In this document: piece by piece, positions 1-8,697 of the stretch
How the letters are laid out: every line of letters starts with the position of its first letter
How positions within the stretch are numbered: position 1 is the first letter of the stretch
Assembly (NCBI GenBank): GCA_018268895.1
Contig: JAFDVP010000001.1
Location: 186,001-250,000 of the forward strand
Direction of reading: 5' to 3'
Source: Acidobacteriota bacterium
GTDB taxonomy: Bacteria > Acidobacteriota > Terriglobia > Terriglobales > Acidobacteriaceae
DNA length: 64,000 bases
Notes under the pieces: generated by a model
What the model saw: the letters and a program-made list of their open reading frames with translations, nothing else
Told to the model about the DNA's origin: nothing
Database searches by the model: none
Position numbers and translations under genes: made by a program

Positions 1-82
1 CCTCTGGATCGTCGGCGGAAAATCCTCCGTAACCTCTCTTTCATCAGCGCTTTCTGGATTTTCCACGGCGCAGGAATCGTCG

Positions 83-111
83 TTGACTGCCTGCAAAACC
101 TCAGCTATTCT
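83..111 (+). promoter_or_regulatory. Candidate sigma-70 promoter for rplM-rpsI
   Basis: TTGACT at 83-88 and TATTCT at 106-111 are separated by 17 bases. This fits a housekeeping promoter and lies about 325 bases upstream of rplM. The call rests on the two boxes and their spacing only. Confidence 0.4.
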
Positions 112-436
112 TAAATCTCGCGCAGTCTCGCGTCTGCACGACTGTGGGCCGTTACGCCCGCAGTTACGGTGAGACATCGTGGTGGATCCATCCGGGGCAT
201 TCTCTTCTTTGCTCCCAAAGCACCCACACCTCAGGCCCAGAACCAGGCTCTGTGCGCAATCCAGGCGGCTGGGTTAATCGCGTCCCGGAGATTCAAATCT
301 CCTTCGCGGGTCCAGCGTCCCGGCAGCTTGTTGGTTCGAAATCGGTATTACGCAAGACGCAGCAAAAATCTGTTCCACGATTCTTCCGCACCACGCCGAC
401 CACGGAAGACGGCAGAAACAAGGAGTAAGCAAAACG
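112..436 (+). other. Long leader upstream of rplM, no gene seen
   Basis: No convincing coding sequence is present. The stretch would be the 5' leader of rplM if the promoter at 83-111 is used. A tRNA-like 3' arm near 288-318 was examined and rejected. A good Shine-Dalgarno (AAGGAG around 420) stands just before rplM. A ribosomal-protein autoregulatory structure is possible but was not demonstrated. Confidence 0.4.
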
Positions 437-871
437 ATGTCCACCAGGATTCCGAGCGCGAAAGAGATTCAGCGCAAGTGGTTTGTCCTCGACGCCAGCG
501 GTAAGACGCTTGGCCGCCTCGCCACGCAGGCAGCCAATGTGCTGTCGGGCAAGCTCAACCCGATCTACACGCCCTACATCGATACCGGCGACCACGTCGT
601 CATCATCAACGCCGACAAGATCGTCCTCACGGGCCTCAAGGCCGACCAGAAGCTCTATCGCCGCTACACCGGCTTTCCCGGTGGTCTTCGCGAAGAGTCG
701 TTCGTCGACCTGTTGAAGCGCCGCCCCGAGGCCATCGTCGAGCAGGCCGTCAAGGGCATGCTGCCGAAGTCGAAGCTCGGCCGTCAGATGGCCACCAAGC
801 TCAAGGTCTACAAGGGCGACAAGCACCCGCACCTGGCCCAGAAGCCTGAGCCGCTCGAGGCGACCGCCTAA
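437..871 (+). CDS. rplM: 50S ribosomal protein L13
   Basis: Ribosomal protein L13 (144 aa) is an early-assembly protein of the large subunit that binds 23S rRNA. The N-terminal part carries the family pattern ([18 protein letters not shown] near residues 13-30), followed by [19 protein letters not shown] and the conserved MLPKSKLGR segment near residue 108. Length matches the usual 140-150 aa. The ATG follows AAGGAG by about 12 bases. It is co-directional with rpsI (116-base gap), the usual L13-S9 pair, so the two are very likely co-transcribed. Two small palindromes lie in the gap. Confidence 0.97.
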   Translation: MSTRIPSAKEIQRKWFVLDASGKTLGRLATQAANVLSGKLNPIYTPYIDTGDHVVIINADKIVLTGLKADQKLYRRYTGFPGGLREESFVDLLKRRPEAIVEQAVKGMLPKSKLGRQMATKLKVYKGDKHPHLAQKPEPLEATA

Positions 872-885
872 GGGTTTGTTAAGGG

Positions 886-906
886 TACGGCTTTAGCTGT
901 GCCGTA
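886..906. repeat. Small palindrome with CTTTAGC core
   Basis: TACGGC (886-891) pairs with GCCGTA (901-906). The loop region contains the CTTTAGC core seen in two other palindromes of this window (936-955 and 3272-3291). It lies just after the rplM stop. It is the least perfect member of the set. Confidence 0.5.
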
Positions 907-935
907 AGAGTTTGACTCAACGATGGGGCTGGTAG

Positions 936-955
936 CCCAAGGCTTTAGCCTTGGG
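936..955. repeat. Perfect palindrome, GGCTTTAGCC core
   Basis: CCCAAGGC (936-943) and GCCTTGGG (948-955) form a perfect 8-bp stem around TTTA. It sits 32 bases before the rpsI start. No T-run follows, so it is not a classical terminator; a REP-like intergenic element is more likely. Confidence 0.6.
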
Positions 956-987
956 TCTCCCCTGAGGGAAAAGGTTCAAGGAGCATC

Positions 988-1383
988 ATGGCAGATCTCG
1001 TCCAGTACTATGGCACCGGCCGTCGCAAGAGCTCGATCGCGCGTGTTTTCCTGCGCCCGGGCAGCGGCAAATTCTCCGTCAACAAGAAGGACGTTGACGT
1101 TTACTTCGTGACGGCGCAGCAGCGCGCCGCCGCCAAGCGTTCGCTCGGCATCAACGACATCGGCGAGACCTTCGACGTCATCACCACCGTTCGCGGTGGC
1201 GGCGTCATGGGCCAGGCCGACGCCGTCAAGCTCGGCATCGCTCGTGCACTGATGCAGTTCAACCCCGAGCTCCGCAAGGCGCTCAAGAGCGAAGGCCTCG
1301 TCACCCGTGATTCGCGCGCCAAGGAGCGCAAGAAGTACGGTCAGAAGGGCGCCCGCGCTCGCTTCCAGTTCTCCAAGCGCTAA
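988..1383 (+). CDS. rpsI: 30S ribosomal protein S9
   Basis: Ribosomal protein S9 (131 aa) belongs to the small-subunit head and its basic tail reaches the P-site tRNA. The sequence shows the S9 opening [19 protein letters not shown], the glycine-rich [13 protein letters not shown] segment and the C-terminal basic tail ending FQFSKR, with the universally conserved terminal Lys-Arg. The ATG is preceded by AAGGAG about 6 bases away. It is paired with rplM as in most bacteria. Confidence 0.97.
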   Translation: MADLVQYYGTGRRKSSIARVFLRPGSGKFSVNKKDVDVYFVTAQQRAAAKRSLGINDIGETFDVITTVRGGGVMGQADAVKLGIARALMQFNPELRKALKSEGLVTRDSRAKERKKYGQKGARARFQFSKR

Positions 1384-1574
1384 GCTTCGGGAGCTGTTGG
1401 GCCATACGCTTTGGCGGCCGGTTCTTCGCATGACGACCCGGCCGCTCGCATCACCCTCCGGCAGCTTCATCGCTTGAGGCAAGGAGTTAAATCTCCCCCA
1501 CGGGGGATCAATACAGTGCTTCGGATCATGTGCTGGATGTTCACACTCCGACGCCCTCAACCAAGGAGATCGAA

Positions 1575-2489
1575 TTGGCTACCATTACGATGAAAGAACT
1601 GCTCGAGGCAGGCGTACACTTCGGGCATCAGACCAAGCGCTGGAACCCCAAGATGAAGGAATACATCTTCGGCGAGCGCAACGGAATTTACATCATCGAC
1701 CTTCAGAAGACGCTCAAGATGTTCAAGGATGCGTCGAAGTTCGTCACCGACCTTACCGCCACTGGAAAGCTCATCCTCTTCGTCGGCACCAAGCGCCAGG
1801 CACAGGACGCCGTCGCTGAAGAAGCGACCCGCGCCGGAATGCCGTACATCAACTCGCGCTGGCTCGGCGGTCTGCTGACCAACTGGGTCACCGTGCAGAA
1901 GTCGGTCAAGCGCCTGCAGGAGCTCGACGACATGTCGACCGACGGCCGCTACGAGCTGCTCACCAAGAAGGAAGTCATCAAGCTCGAGCGCGAGCGCAAG
2001 CACCTGTCGACGAACCTCGCCGGCATCAAGAACATGAAGCGCCTGCCGGACGCGATCTTCGTGATCGACTCGAACAACGAGGCCATCGCCGTCTCCGAGG
2101 CACGCAAGCTCGGCATCCCGGTCGTCGCCGTGGTCGACACCAACTGCGACCCGACCGTCGTCGACTACGTGATCCCCGGCAACGACGACGCTCTCCGCGC
2201 CATCCGCCTCTTCACCACGAAGATCGCCGACTCGGCTTACGAGGGCGCGCAGATGGTCTCCGAGCGCGCGTTCTCCGACGAGGTTGCCGACGTCCAGCAG
2301 GCCGAGATCGCTCCCGAGCACATCGGCGAGGATGGCGAGCATGAGATTCAGGCCACCATCTCCGCCGCTGACGCCGATGAGGACGACAACGTCGACCTCG
2401 CCGCCGTCCTCGGTGGCAACATTCGCAAGGCGCCAGCCGCTGCCTCCGTCGATGAGCCCGACACGGCCATCGCAGAGACCGGAGCCTAA
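1575..2489 (+). CDS. rpsB: 30S ribosomal protein S2, TTG start
   Basis: Ribosomal protein S2 (304 aa) binds the small-subunit head/platform with S1. The reading frame is open from an upstream ATG at 1530, but the TTG at 1575 has AAGGAG (1563-1568) six bases before it and gives the normal S2 start ([18 protein letters not shown]), so TTG is chosen. Conserved parts include the [12 protein letters not shown] motif, the [10 protein letters not shown] motif and the VVDTNCDP segment. Compared with ordinary S2, there is an acidic, low-complexity C-terminal extension of about 60 residues after residue 240. The 190-base gap from rpsI contains a hairpin (1414-1445) and a tight C5/G5 hairpin near 1495-1506, possible leader structures. 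rpsB is followed by a terminator and then tsf. Confidence 0.95.
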   Translation: MATITMKELLEAGVHFGHQTKRWNPKMKEYIFGERNGIYIIDLQKTLKMFKDASKFVTDLTATGKLILFVGTKRQAQDAVAEEATRAGMPYINSRWLGGLLTNWVTVQKSVKRLQELDDMSTDGRYELLTKKEVIKLERERKHLSTNLAGIKNMKRLPDAIFVIDSNNEAIAVSEARKLGIPVVAVVDTNCDPTVVDYVIPGNDDALRAIRLFTTKIADSAYEGAQMVSERAFSDEVADVQQAEIAPEHIGEDGEHEIQATISAADADEDDNVDLAAVLGGNIRKAPAAASVDEPDTAIAETGA

Positions 2490-2539
2490 GCCCCTACGCA
2501 CCGCGTTTGCAGTGCTGTAACCACCATCTGGCAACATCA

Positions 2540-2570
2540 GGGGGCGCGGGTCTTATCCCGCGCCCCCTTT
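2540..2570 (+). terminator. Strong hairpin between rpsB and tsf
   Basis: GGGGGCGCGGG (2540-2550) pairs perfectly with CCCGCGCCCCC (2557-2567), loop TCTTAT, followed by only three Ts. It can act as a terminator or attenuator separating rpsB from tsf transcript levels. Confidence 0.65.
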
Positions 2571-2607
2571 GCCTGAATCATGCTTTACACCAAGAAGGGA
2601 ACTACCA

Positions 2608-3270
2608 ATGTCTGAGACTGCCGTAAAGATTGATGCGAAACTGGTCAAGGAACTCCGCGAAAAGTCCGGTGCCCCCATGGGCGACTGCCTGAAGGCGCTG
2701 CAGGAGGCCAAGGGCGATATGGAGGAGGCGTTCGTCGTCCTCCGCAAGCGCGGCATGGCATCTGCCGCCAAGAAGGCCTCGCGCACCACGAACGAAGGTT
2801 CAGTGGGAACGTACATCCACGCCGGCGGAAAGATCGGCGTCCTCGTAGAGCTCAACTGCGAGTCCGACTTCGTCGCACGCACGCCTGACTTCCAGGAGCT
2901 GCTCCGTGACATCGCGATGCACATCGCCGCGGTCGATCCGCGTTATGTGCGCCGTGAAGATGTCACTGCAGCAGACATCGAGCGCGAGAAGGAGATCTAC
3001 CGCGCCCAGGCTGCCTCCTCCGGCAAGCCGGCCAACATCATCGAGAAGATGCTCGAAGGCAAGATGAGCAAGTTCTACGAAGAGGTCTGCCTGCTCGACC
3101 AGCCGTTCATCAAGGACCAGGCGCAAACGATCTCGCAGATTATCGCAACCCGCGTCGGCAAACTCGGCGAAAACATCAGCGTCCGCCGCTTCGCCCGCTT
3201 CAAGGTAGGCGACCCCAACTGGACCGTCGCCACCACCGCCCAGACCTCCTCGGAGGAGGCATCGGCTTAA
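2608..3270 (+). CDS. tsf: Elongation factor Ts
   Basis: EF-Ts (220 aa) is the guanine-nucleotide exchange factor of EF-Tu. The N-terminal UBA-like domain ([19 protein letters not shown], about residues 10-30) and the TDFVAR-type core motif (here CESDFVART, about residue 78) are present. The frame is open from a TTG at 2569, but that codon lies in the rpsB terminator; the ATG at 2608 has AAGGGA seven bases before it and starts exactly at the family N-terminus. At 220 aa the protein is shorter than the roughly 280-aa E. coli form and closer to the compact EF-Ts of Thermus-like bacteria. It follows rpsB, the standard order. Confidence 0.96.
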   Translation: MSETAVKIDAKLVKELREKSGAPMGDCLKALQEAKGDMEEAFVVLRKRGMASAAKKASRTTNEGSVGTYIHAGGKIGVLVELNCESDFVARTPDFQELLRDIAMHIAAVDPRYVRREDVTAADIEREKEIYRAQAASSGKPANIIEKMLEGKMSKFYEEVCLLDQPFIKDQAQTISQIIATRVGKLGENISVRRFARFKVGDPNWTVATTAQTSSEEASA

Positions 3271-3271
3271 G

Positions 3272-3291
3272 CGTATGGCTTTAGCCATACG
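3272..3291. repeat. Perfect palindrome, GGCTTTAGCC core
   Basis: CGTATGGC (3272-3279) pairs perfectly with GCCATACG (3284-3291) around TTTA, immediately after the tsf stop. It has the same core as 936-955 but a different outer stem. Confidence 0.6.
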
Positions 3292-3321
3292 ATAGGCCTC
3301 GACATGAAGTTGTAGAGAAGT

Positions 3322-3354
3322 GAGCCCGGGCGACAGCCCGGGCTCTTCTTTTTG
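3322..3354 (+). terminator. Intrinsic terminator after tsf
   Basis: GAGCCCGGGC (3322-3331) pairs with GCCCGGGCTC (3336-3345), a perfect 10-bp stem with loop GACA, followed by TTCTTTTT. This is a textbook Rho-independent terminator ending the rpsB-tsf unit, so pyrH is transcribed separately. Confidence 0.9.
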
Positions 3355-3444
3355 CTTTCGATGCGATGAGCGCTGACGGAGCAACCCAGCCCGGCTACCA
3401 TTGGCCACAACCAGCCGGCAGCCAGAAAGGAACTATGGAACACC

Positions 3445-3603
3445 ATGCAGTACATAGACAACATTCCCGTGTGGGGATCGCATGAAGAGAACACCTTGAT
3501 TGACCTCGCGCCTCTCATCGAATGCTGCAAAGGTAGGAGGCCTTCTTCACCTCACGTTCAACATATCGCTCGTAGAATCTTGTCAAGAGGGGTAAGTAGG
3601 TAA
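3445..3603 (+). pseudogene. Possible N-terminal remnant of an rtcB-like gene
   Basis: A 52-codon ORF begins MQYIDNIPVWG and continues SHEENTL. That resembles the extreme N-terminus of the RtcB-family proteins that start with an IPVWG-type motif followed by an acidic turn. After about 30 residues the similarity stops and the rest is basic, low-information sequence, with none of the RtcB metal-binding His/Cys residues. An AAAGGA lies upstream but better placed for an out-of-frame ATG at 3435. Most likely a 5' gene fragment left by a deletion; a small protein of its own is the alternative. The assignment is from memory of family N-termini and is weak. Confidence 0.33.
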
Positions 3604-3937
3604 ACCCCATCAATCCAACAACATCTGTTTGCCGATTATCTGGCGTCAATTGCTATACTTAAATCAGTAGAAAAAACAGACGATCGCTTGATTCCTTCTC
3701 GACGCAAGCTGTTTATTTCTAATACTTTAGATGCAAGTCTCATGGAATGAAGGCTTTGAAATTAAAGTCCAACCCTAACTCCAATGGTTTTAATACTTTG
3801 CGCAAAACCGGTACGGGTGTACCCCGGTATGGATCTGTACTGATTCAGACGCTTGGATACGATAAACGCACTCGTGTCTGACATCAGGAAACGCAGCCAT
3901 TACGTTCCATTCTCACCATGCGATACTAAGACCTGAC
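3604..3937. other. Intergenic region before pyrH
   Basis: AT-richer than its surroundings, with no coding signal on either strand. An extended -10 type element (TGC-TATACT, 3651-3659) is the best promoter candidate for pyrH, but it has no well-spaced -35 box (TTGCCG at 3629-3634 is 19 bases away) and lies 279 bases upstream of the start codon. Nothing else was recognised. Confidence 0.3.
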
Positions 3938-4642
3938 ATGTACAAAAGAGTCCTCCTCAAGCTCTCGGGAGAGGCCCTGGCCGCAGGCCGTGGCTTCGGT
4001 ATCGACGCCGTATTCATTCACAAAGTAGCCGAAGAACTAGCCGCCGTTCACGCTCTCGGCTGCCAGATCGGCATCGTCGTAGGGGGAGGGAACTTCTTCC
4101 GCGGGGTCGCCCAGCAGGCCATCGACATGGATCGCGTCGCCGCAGACCACATGGGGATGCTCTCGACCGTGATCAACGCGATCGCTCTGCAGGACGCGAT
4201 CGAGAAGCGTGGCATCTTCGCCCGCGTGATGAGCGCCATCGAGATGCACCAGGTCTCCGAGCCTTATATCCGCCGCCGCGCCATGCGCCACCTCGAAAAG
4301 GGGCGCATTGTCATCTTCGCCGCCGGAACCGGAAACCCTTTTTTTTCGACAGACACCGCTGCCGCCCTGCGCGCGATGGAGATCAAGGCCGACATCCTGT
4401 TGAAGGCCACCTCGGTCGACGGCATCTACTCCGCCGACCCGAAGAAGGTCGCCGATGCCGAGAGATTCGAGCAGATCACGTACAACGATATCCTGCGCCT
4501 CAACCTGGGCGTGATGGACACGACGGCGGTCTCGCTATGCCGCGACAACAACATGCCGATGATGGTCTTCAGCATGCGCGAGCAGGGAAACATCGCCCGG
4601 GTCGTTTCGGGCGAGAAGATTGGCTCCCTGGTTACTGCCTAA
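3938..4642 (+). CDS. pyrH: UMP kinase (uridylate kinase)
   Basis: PyrH (234 aa) phosphorylates UMP to UDP with ATP in pyrimidine nucleotide synthesis; it is a hexamer of the amino-acid-kinase fold. The opening [13 protein letters not shown], the glycine loop [13 protein letters not shown] (about residues 44-56), the [15 protein letters not shown] segment and the [11 protein letters not shown] motif are all diagnostic. Length is normal. In most bacteria pyrH lies between tsf and frr; here the order tsf-pyrH is kept but frr does not follow. There is no obvious Shine-Dalgarno before the ATG. Confidence 0.96.
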   Translation: MYKRVLLKLSGEALAAGRGFGIDAVFIHKVAEELAAVHALGCQIGIVVGGGNFFRGVAQQAIDMDRVAADHMGMLSTVINAIALQDAIEKRGIFARVMSAIEMHQVSEPYIRRRAMRHLEKGRIVIFAAGTGNPFFSTDTAAALRAMEIKADILLKATSVDGIYSADPKKVADAERFEQITYNDILRLNLGVMDTTAVSLCRDNNMPMMVFSMREQGNIARVVSGEKIGSLVTA

Positions 4643-4717
4643 GGCTGTCGACGCGCAGCCTATTTCCCGCATCAAAAACGTGGGAACTGCGTTCAATGGA
4701 AACAGGACACCACGATT

Positions 4718-5857
4718 TTGGCGACAACAGCTACCACCCCGCCGGCTAAAACAGCGCGCAAGCCGCAGCTTCCTGCACTTACAGGAATCCGCACGCTGCT
4801 CGCGTTCAACATCGTTCTGTTCCACTTCACGCCGCCGTATCTTGGTCCGCTGCGTCCCTTCGTTCAGCACGGATTTGTCTTTGTCAACGTCTTCTTCCTC
4901 ATCTCCGGTTTCATCCTTTCGTATAACTACTTCGACCGCGGCGCAAACCTGATCAAGCGAGATTTCTGGATGGCGCGCTTCTCGCGTCTGTATCCGGTCT
5001 ATCTTCTGGTGTTGCTGATCTCCTTCAAGATGCTTGAGATCGAGTGGAACGCACGCTCACATACGGAGTTCTGGCAGGGACTCATCCTCACCCCGCTGCT
5101 GTTGCAGGGCTTCAGTCCATCGCTGGCAACATTCTGGAACACGGTTGCGTGGACGCTCTCCTGCGAGGTGGCTTTCTACGCAGCATTTCCCTGGATCATC
5201 CGCGCTCCCTGGCCGAAGAAGCCGTCGCGGCTGCTGCTGTTGCTGGGCATCTTTTGGATCATCGATCTGCTGCCCGCAATTCTCTACCTGCTGACCAATC
5301 CCGACCACCTCGCGACTCCGGTTGATCGTTATACGTCAACCACGCTGGTCCGCTTTCTCAAGTACACGCCTCTGCCATACGCTGCAACTTTCCTCTCGGG
5401 AGTGGTCCTTTCGAGGTTACAGCTTACCGTGATGGTTACACGGCGCCAGCGCTTTGCCATCGCGGCAGGAGCGCTACTCGGGCTAGGCCTGTTTTTCTTC
5501 TTCGCCTCAGAGCACGTACCCTATCTCTTGTTGCATGGAGGTCTGCTGCTGCCGCTCTTCTCGGTGCTCGTCTTTGGGTTGTGTGGGCCGCATCTCATAT
5601 CGAGTATCTTCTCGTGGGGGCCGTTGCTGCTTATCGGTGAAAGCAGCTATTGCCTGTATCTTCTACACTTCAATGTTTTCATCCTGATCCACATGTATAA
5701 GCTGCCGGAGCGGCTGCATGTGGCCGCTCTCGATCCATGGATCTCCTACGCGGCCCTTATTGCGCTGTCCATTTTCGTCTACCGCTTTATTGAAAATCCA
5801 GTGCGTAAAGCGCTGCTGAACCGCTTTCCTCCAGCTTCCCGCAAACAAGCTGCTTGA
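4718..5857 (+). CDS. Acyltransferase 3 family membrane protein (OafA/YrhL-like)
   Basis: This 379-aa protein belongs to the acyltransferase-3 family, which moves acetyl or other acyl groups onto extracytoplasmic sugars or other polymers. After a short hydrophilic N-terminus, the sequence reads LPALTGIRTLLAFNIVLFHF, giving the family start R-x10-H, followed by about ten hydrophobic segments, with FFLISGFILSYNY and the FWMARFSRLYPVY motif near residues 85-100. It appears to start at TTG (4718); AGGA lies about 10 bases before it and no better start fits. It stands alone, 75 bases after pyrH, and converges on the lactonase cluster. The acceptor substrate cannot be told from sequence. Confidence 0.85.
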   Translation: MATTATTPPAKTARKPQLPALTGIRTLLAFNIVLFHFTPPYLGPLRPFVQHGFVFVNVFFLISGFILSYNYFDRGANLIKRDFWMARFSRLYPVYLLVLLISFKMLEIEWNARSHTEFWQGLILTPLLLQGFSPSLATFWNTVAWTLSCEVAFYAAFPWIIRAPWPKKPSRLLLLLGIFWIIDLLPAILYLLTNPDHLATPVDRYTSTTLVRFLKYTPLPYAATFLSGVVLSRLQLTVMVTRRQRFAIAAGALLGLGLFFFFASEHVPYLLLHGGLLLPLFSVLVFGLCGPHLISSIFSWGPLLLIGESSYCLYLLHFNVFILIHMYKLPERLHVAALDPWISYAALIALSIFVYRFIENPVRKALLNRFPPASRKQAA

Positions 5858-6000
5858 TGCACGACGCAGAGCGGTTCCAGAGTAGATATACAGGATCAAG
5901 GAACAAACAACAGCAAAGACAAAGACAAACGACGGGGGTTCTTCCCCTTCGCTTTGGTCAAGCGGAAGAACGACGGCAGTTACAGAGACTCCAGAATGGC

Positions 6001-6035
6001 AATAGAAAAGCCTCGCTGCGCGAGGCTTTTCTATT
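6001..6035. terminator. Bidirectional terminator
   Basis: A perfect 15-bp stem: 6001-6015 with 6021-6035, loop CTGCG. The GC core is flanked by A4 on one side and T4 on the other, so it can stop transcription from the acyltransferase (plus) and from the lactonase gene (minus). Confidence 0.88.
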
Positions 6036-6052
6036 GAAGCAATGTAGCCAGC

Positions 6053-7303
6053 CTATGGTTGGACGACCTGCGTCGCATGAGCGCCGTTGGCCACGGCAAC
6101 AATGCAGGTAGGAGTTCCGCTCGCGGGATACGGAGAGTTCTGAGTCGACTTCAACGTTCCGTTGTGCGGATCGAGCTGCATGCCTGTGGTGGTGTTGTCC
6201 AGGTTGTTCGACGAATACATGTAGATACCCAGCGCAGGCTCGATGGCCAGGCAGGTAGGCCCGGTGCCCACGCTCGTTGCGTTCGAACCGACCGCACCAA
6301 CCGCGGCTCCGGTCGACTGGTCGATCACATAGGCCCCAACCGTGTTGGAGTTGAAGTTGGAGACATAGAGATACTTTCCGCGAGGATCGACGGTGACAGC
6401 AACCGGAAGCAAACCGGTAGCGAATGGCGAGTTCTGCATCGGCTGAAGCAGGCCGCCGGCGATTACCAGATTGCCGTAGAGCTGATTGGTTGCGCGGTCC
6501 GTAACATAGACGAATCGCGACCGCGGATCGACAGCGATTGCGCTGGGAACCGTTCCCGCACCGTAGCCGGTGGCAACCGTTCTGCCGCTGTTGTCGACCG
6601 TGATTTTAGTGGCGCCAACCGGGGTCAGTGCGCCGGAGGTTGCATTCTGCGAGAAAGCCAACAGGACGCCGAAGGGCGATCCGGAACCGATCGCAGGCTC
6701 AGCATCGATCGCGTATACATAGTTGTTGAAGTTCGTCGTTGCAACGCCAACCGGATTATTGCCGACATTTACGTTGGTCGGAGTGCCAAGCGAGTTGTCG
6801 GCGCTGACCGGAAAGATGTTGATGCCGCCAGGACCCGGGTTCGTTGCCGAGTAACCCGGCTGATAGGTATAGGTGACGTAGAGGAACTTGCCCGCAGCAT
6901 CCAAGGCCTGGGATGTGGGGTGTGTTCCCGTCTTATAGGTATTCTTCGAGGTGAGCTTGCCATCCGTGCCGACCGCGAACTCCTGAACGGTTGAGTCGCC
7001 CTGGTTCAGCACATAGAGAAACAAGCCGTTGGAGGTCGCAACAATCGAGACCGGGTTGTTGCCCGTGGCTACCGGCGTGCCATTGATCGGCACCAACGCT
7101 CCCGACTGGTACGCGATGCCATACTCGTTGATAACGCCGGGCGCGTTATTGCCCGCGGCCGTGGCATAGAGATAAGCGACCGTGTAATCGCGAGAGCAGG
7201 CGGTCAGGCCCAGCATTCCGCTTAGCAGCACCACCGAGGCGGCTCGCATAGCCCTGACTTGCTTCTTCGCCGTCGATCCAAAGATCTTTTCTGTCAAACG
7301 CAT
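6053..7303 (-). CDS. Lactonase-like beta-propeller lipoprotein, copy 1
   Basis: This 416-aa protein has a lipoprotein signal peptide (hydrophobic stretch about residues 20-34, lipobox LTAC, Cys36) followed by YVTN-type beta-propeller repeats such as LFLYVLNQGDSTV, KFLYVTYTYQPG, RFVYVTDRATNQL and KYLYVSNFNSNTV. These are typical of the 6-phosphogluconolactonase (YbhE) / YncE-like fold. In acidobacteria such secreted propellers are abundant and mostly of unknown substrate; sugar lactone hydrolysis should not be assumed. It is the last gene of three tandem minus-strand paralogues of identical length. Start ATG is preceded by AAGGAAAC. Confidence 0.85.
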   Translation of the reverse strand: MRLTEKIFGSTAKKQVRAMRAASVVLLSGMLGLTACSRDYTVAYLYATAAGNNAPGVINEYGIAYQSGALVPINGTPVATGNNPVSIVATSNGLFLYVLNQGDSTVQEFAVGTDGKLTSKNTYKTGTHPTSQALDAAGKFLYVTYTYQPGYSATNPGPGGINIFPVSADNSLGTPTNVNVGNNPVGVATTNFNNYVYAIDAEPAIGSGSPFGVLLAFSQNATSGALTPVGATKITVDNSGRTVATGYGAGTVPSAIAVDPRSRFVYVTDRATNQLYGNLVIAGGLLQPMQNSPFATGLLPVAVTVDPRGKYLYVSNFNSNTVGAYVIDQSTGAAVGAVGSNATSVGTGPTCLAIEPALGIYMYSSNNLDNTTTGMQLDPHNGTLKSTQNSPYPASGTPTCIVAVANGAHATQVVQP

Positions 7304-7365
7304 CTGTTTCCTTCATCCCCGGCGGAACTTCCCGCCTTGATTGTCTATCTTCGCACCTTATCGGA

Positions 7366-8616
7366 TCAGCGTCCTGATACTGCCGGCACCGTCACAAGGC
7401 AGGTGGGAAGCGAATTCGCTCCAAATGGAGTGTTTTGAATCTGTCTCAGGCTGCCGTCTGTAACGGACATCTGTGTGCCAGTCACGTTATTGCTCAACTG
7501 GTTGGAAGCGTAGAGATAAACTGCGTGAATCGGTGTACCGGTCGCGGGAGCGCCAATTGTGGCCAGGCATGTGGGGCCATTGCCAGCCTGAACACTTCCG
7601 GCAACGGTGGACTGAACAGGTTCGCCGCTTGCGCCGAAGGTGTACCCATTGATGGTGCCATCGGTGTAGCTGGCAACGTAGAGATACTTCCCGCTGGCGT
7701 CGATCGTCATGCCTGCGGGAAGTGCGCCTGTCTTGACGGAAGCGAAGAGGGTGGGAACTCCAGTAGCGGCAATGTTGTATGCCAGCACTGCATTCGCGCT
7801 CTGATCCGTAACGTAGAGGTGGGTTGCCGAAGCATCCTCGACGATTCCGCCAGGCGTCGTCCCCGCAGGATAGCCGGTCGAAACATTATTACCCGGGTTG
7901 ATGACTATGCCGGGAAGGGGGGTCAACGCGCCGGTACTTGAGTTTTGAGCGAAGCCGAAGAGGTTTGCTGTTGTCGCCGAGTCCTGCGCAATCACATAAA
8001 CGAAGTGGTTCTTGCTGGTCGCAGTAACTTTGACAGGAGCGCGGCCCAGGTTGAAGTTCTTCGCGCCGCCAAGCGATCCGTCGGAGTTGATCGGAAAGAC
8101 GGTCACGCCGCCGGGGCCGGGGTTCGCCGGCGTATAGAGTTGGCTCTGCGAAGCGACAGTGCCGTCAGAATTGAGCGTAAGCGTGTTCTGGTACGTGTAG
8201 GTCACGTACAGAAACTTGCCCGCCGCATCGATCGAAGCATCGGTGGCAAAGCTGCCGCTGATGTTGTAGGTCTTCTGCGGGTAGATTTTGCCGTCGGTCC
8301 CGATGAGGAAGTGAACGACGTTGGAGTCGTCGCGATGCACGACGTAGATGCTCAGGTGGTCTGGTGAAGCGACAACAGTAACCGGGTTCTTGCCGCCTGA
8401 CGGGGTAGGAGAGTTAGCAAGCTGAACGAGGTAGCCCTGCTGATAGTCCACCTTGTAGCCGTTGACCAGGCCTGCAGTTGCCTGCGCCGTGGTGGCGTAG
8501 ACATAACCGACTGTGTAGTCGCGGCCGCACGCCGTAAGGCCAAGCCCCATGGCTATGGACAGAATCGAAGCCATCGCGCCATGCGCGGTTCTACGGCCCT
8601 TCGTCTTCAACGTCAT
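7366..8616 (-). CDS. Lactonase-like beta-propeller lipoprotein, copy 2
   Basis: Second member of the tandem set, 416 aa. The signal peptide ends at LTAC (Cys30), and the following RDYTVGYVYATTA closely matches copy 1 (RDYTVAYLYATAA), so copies 1 and 2 are the closer pair. Propeller strands KFLYVTYTYQNT, NHFVYVIAQDS, THLYVTDQSANAV and KYLYVASYTDG recur about every 45-50 residues. Start ATG has AAGGGAG seven bases upstream. It is separated from copy 1 by 62 bases and from copy 3 by 81 bases, consistent with one transcript. Expected location is the periplasmic face of a membrane, lipid-anchored. Confidence 0.85.
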   Translation of the reverse strand: MTLKTKGRRTAHGAMASILSIAMGLGLTACGRDYTVGYVYATTAQATAGLVNGYKVDYQQGYLVQLANSPTPSGGKNPVTVVASPDHLSIYVVHRDDSNVVHFLIGTDGKIYPQKTYNISGSFATDASIDAAGKFLYVTYTYQNTLTLNSDGTVASQSQLYTPANPGPGGVTVFPINSDGSLGGAKNFNLGRAPVKVTATSKNHFVYVIAQDSATTANLFGFAQNSSTGALTPLPGIVINPGNNVSTGYPAGTTPGGIVEDASATHLYVTDQSANAVLAYNIAATGVPTLFASVKTGALPAGMTIDASGKYLYVASYTDGTINGYTFGASGEPVQSTVAGSVQAGNGPTCLATIGAPATGTPIHAVYLYASNQLSNNVTGTQMSVTDGSLRQIQNTPFGANSLPTCLVTVPAVSGR

Positions 8617-8697
8617 GCGCTCCCTTGCTCCGATACCGATTCAGTTGCCGGTCGGTATCATCCCCGACCGGCCATGCTTGCTGCCGTTCCGAGCCGG

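Noticed and set aside
1..114. Open frame running in from the window start and ending near 114
   Set aside because: Too short to judge; composition is not diagnostic and the stretch overlaps the best promoter for rplM. It could be the tail of an upstream gene but is not annotated.
288..318. tRNA-like 3' arm (GGAGATTCAAATCTCC followed by a CCA)
   Set aside because: The T-arm does not give a proper 7-base loop with G-C closing pair, and no matching acceptor, D or anticodon arm exists upstream.
1557..2537. Long open frame antisense to rpsB
   Set aside because: Shadow of a GC-rich coding frame; the protein is Val/Asp/Gly-rich low-information sequence.
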